Shown here piece by piece: positions 13,634 to 13,842 of a stretch of DNA of 13,842 nucleotides; positions within the stretch are counted from its first letter, which is position 1, and each line of letters opens with the position of its first letter. Below the pieces are notes generated by a model. The model worked only from the letters and a program-made list of their open reading frames with translations. It was not told the DNA's origin and did no database searches. Both the position numbers and the translations under genes were made by a program. Source of the stretch: CAYLJJ01 sp964384025. Its GTDB lineage: Bacteria > Myxococcota_A > Bradymonadia > UBA7976 > UBA1532. Where the stretch lies: the NCBI GenBank assembly GCA_964384025.1, contig CAYLJJ010000130.1, forward strand, positions 1 through 13,842, read 5' to 3'.

Positions 13634-13842
13634 ATGAAACTCAAGAGACTGCTTCTGCTGGCGACCATGACCCTGCTCTGGATCGCTTGCGATGATGATG
13701 ATGACTCTCAAAATTACTACTTTGATCAAGGTGTTGCTGGTCAAGGAGGTGCTGGTCAGGCGGGCGGCGGTGGTGAAGAACCTCAACTCGAGGAGTGTGG
13801 GGTAATGGAACCCCTGGAGGAGGGGAGCTGTGAGATTCAAGC
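13634..13842 (+). CDS. Lipoprotein with Asp run and Gly-rich linker (3' partial)
   Basis: GGAG at 13624-13627 stands 6 nt before the ATG and fixes the start; an in-frame ATG at 13613 lacks this. The leader MKLKRLLLLATMTLLWIAC ends in a lipobox-like WIAC with Cys19. Five Asp follow directly, then SQNYYFDQG and a linker with a short repeat (GVAGQGGAGQAGGGGEE). Two further cysteines (Cys56 and Cys67, in EECGVMEPLEEGSCEIQ) open what looks like a disulfide-bearing domain, cut off by the window end. Lipoproteins with an acidic run and a Gly-rich linker after the lipid anchor are common in Myxococcota-like genomes and hold a folded domain away from the membrane. In E. coli, Asp right after the lipidated Cys signals inner-membrane retention; whether that rule holds here is unknown. 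The function cannot be told from this part. Confidence 0.85.
   Translation, partial: MKLKRLLLLATMTLLWIACDDDDDSQNYYFDQGVAGQGGAGQAGGGGEEPQLEECGVMEPLEEGSCEIQ

Noticed and set aside
1..13842. CRISPR array, insertion sequence, prophage or integron
   Set aside because: No spaced direct repeats, transposase or integrase motifs, or terminal inverted repeats were seen. The only tRNA gene is followed by its own terminator rather than an integrase.

Overview
The window is a densely packed bacterial chromosome segment. GC is moderately high, genes are closely spaced, and several starts are TTG or GTG. Several traits suggest Myxococcota, Bradymonadota or another former deltaproteobacterial lineage: a stand-alone sigma-70 region-4-like DNA-binding protein, a small P-II-like protein, a VKOR-DsbA fusion, a PEGA-type envelope protein, and a lipoprotein with an Asp run followed by a Gly/Ala/Gln linker. 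This placement is inference from gene style; no rRNA or marker gene fixes it.

Layout. Positions 2-6611 hold four same-strand, closely linked genes. They encode a transglutaminase-like membrane protein (5' end outside the window), a MoxR AAA+ ATPase, an exported helical-repeat (TPR-like) protein and a long exported MORN_2/YwqK-type repeat protein. The last three are joined by 4-base stop/start overlaps (GTGA, then TTGA), so they are probably translationally coupled. MoxR plus transglutaminase is a familiar pair, usually with a DUF58 gene; coupling it to a helical-repeat and a MORN-repeat exported protein is the most unusual arrangement here. Positions 6612-6900 carry no intact gene but look like a decayed coding remnant that ends in an ATGA overlap with nhaC.

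Positions 6897-11824 hold + strand genes: an NhaC-type Na+/H+ antiporter, a PEGA-like exported protein with two C-terminal membrane segments, the sigma-region-4-like regulator, a P-II-like protein and a VKOR-DsbA disulfide-forming fusion. Convergent to these, on the minus strand (11843-13318), is a lipoprotein with three parvulin-like modules. VKOR-DsbA and the parvulin-like protein could both serve folding of exported proteins, including the cysteine-containing MORN protein, but that link is inference.

Positions 13319-13633 hold a near-consensus sigma-70 promoter, a tRNA-Ala(GGC) gene without encoded CCA, and a strong intrinsic terminator. The window ends inside a lipoprotein gene starting at 13634. 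No CRISPR array, insertion sequence, integrase or phage gene was seen. The clearest compositional anomaly is an AT-rich block (about 5521-5880) inside the MORN-repeat gene.
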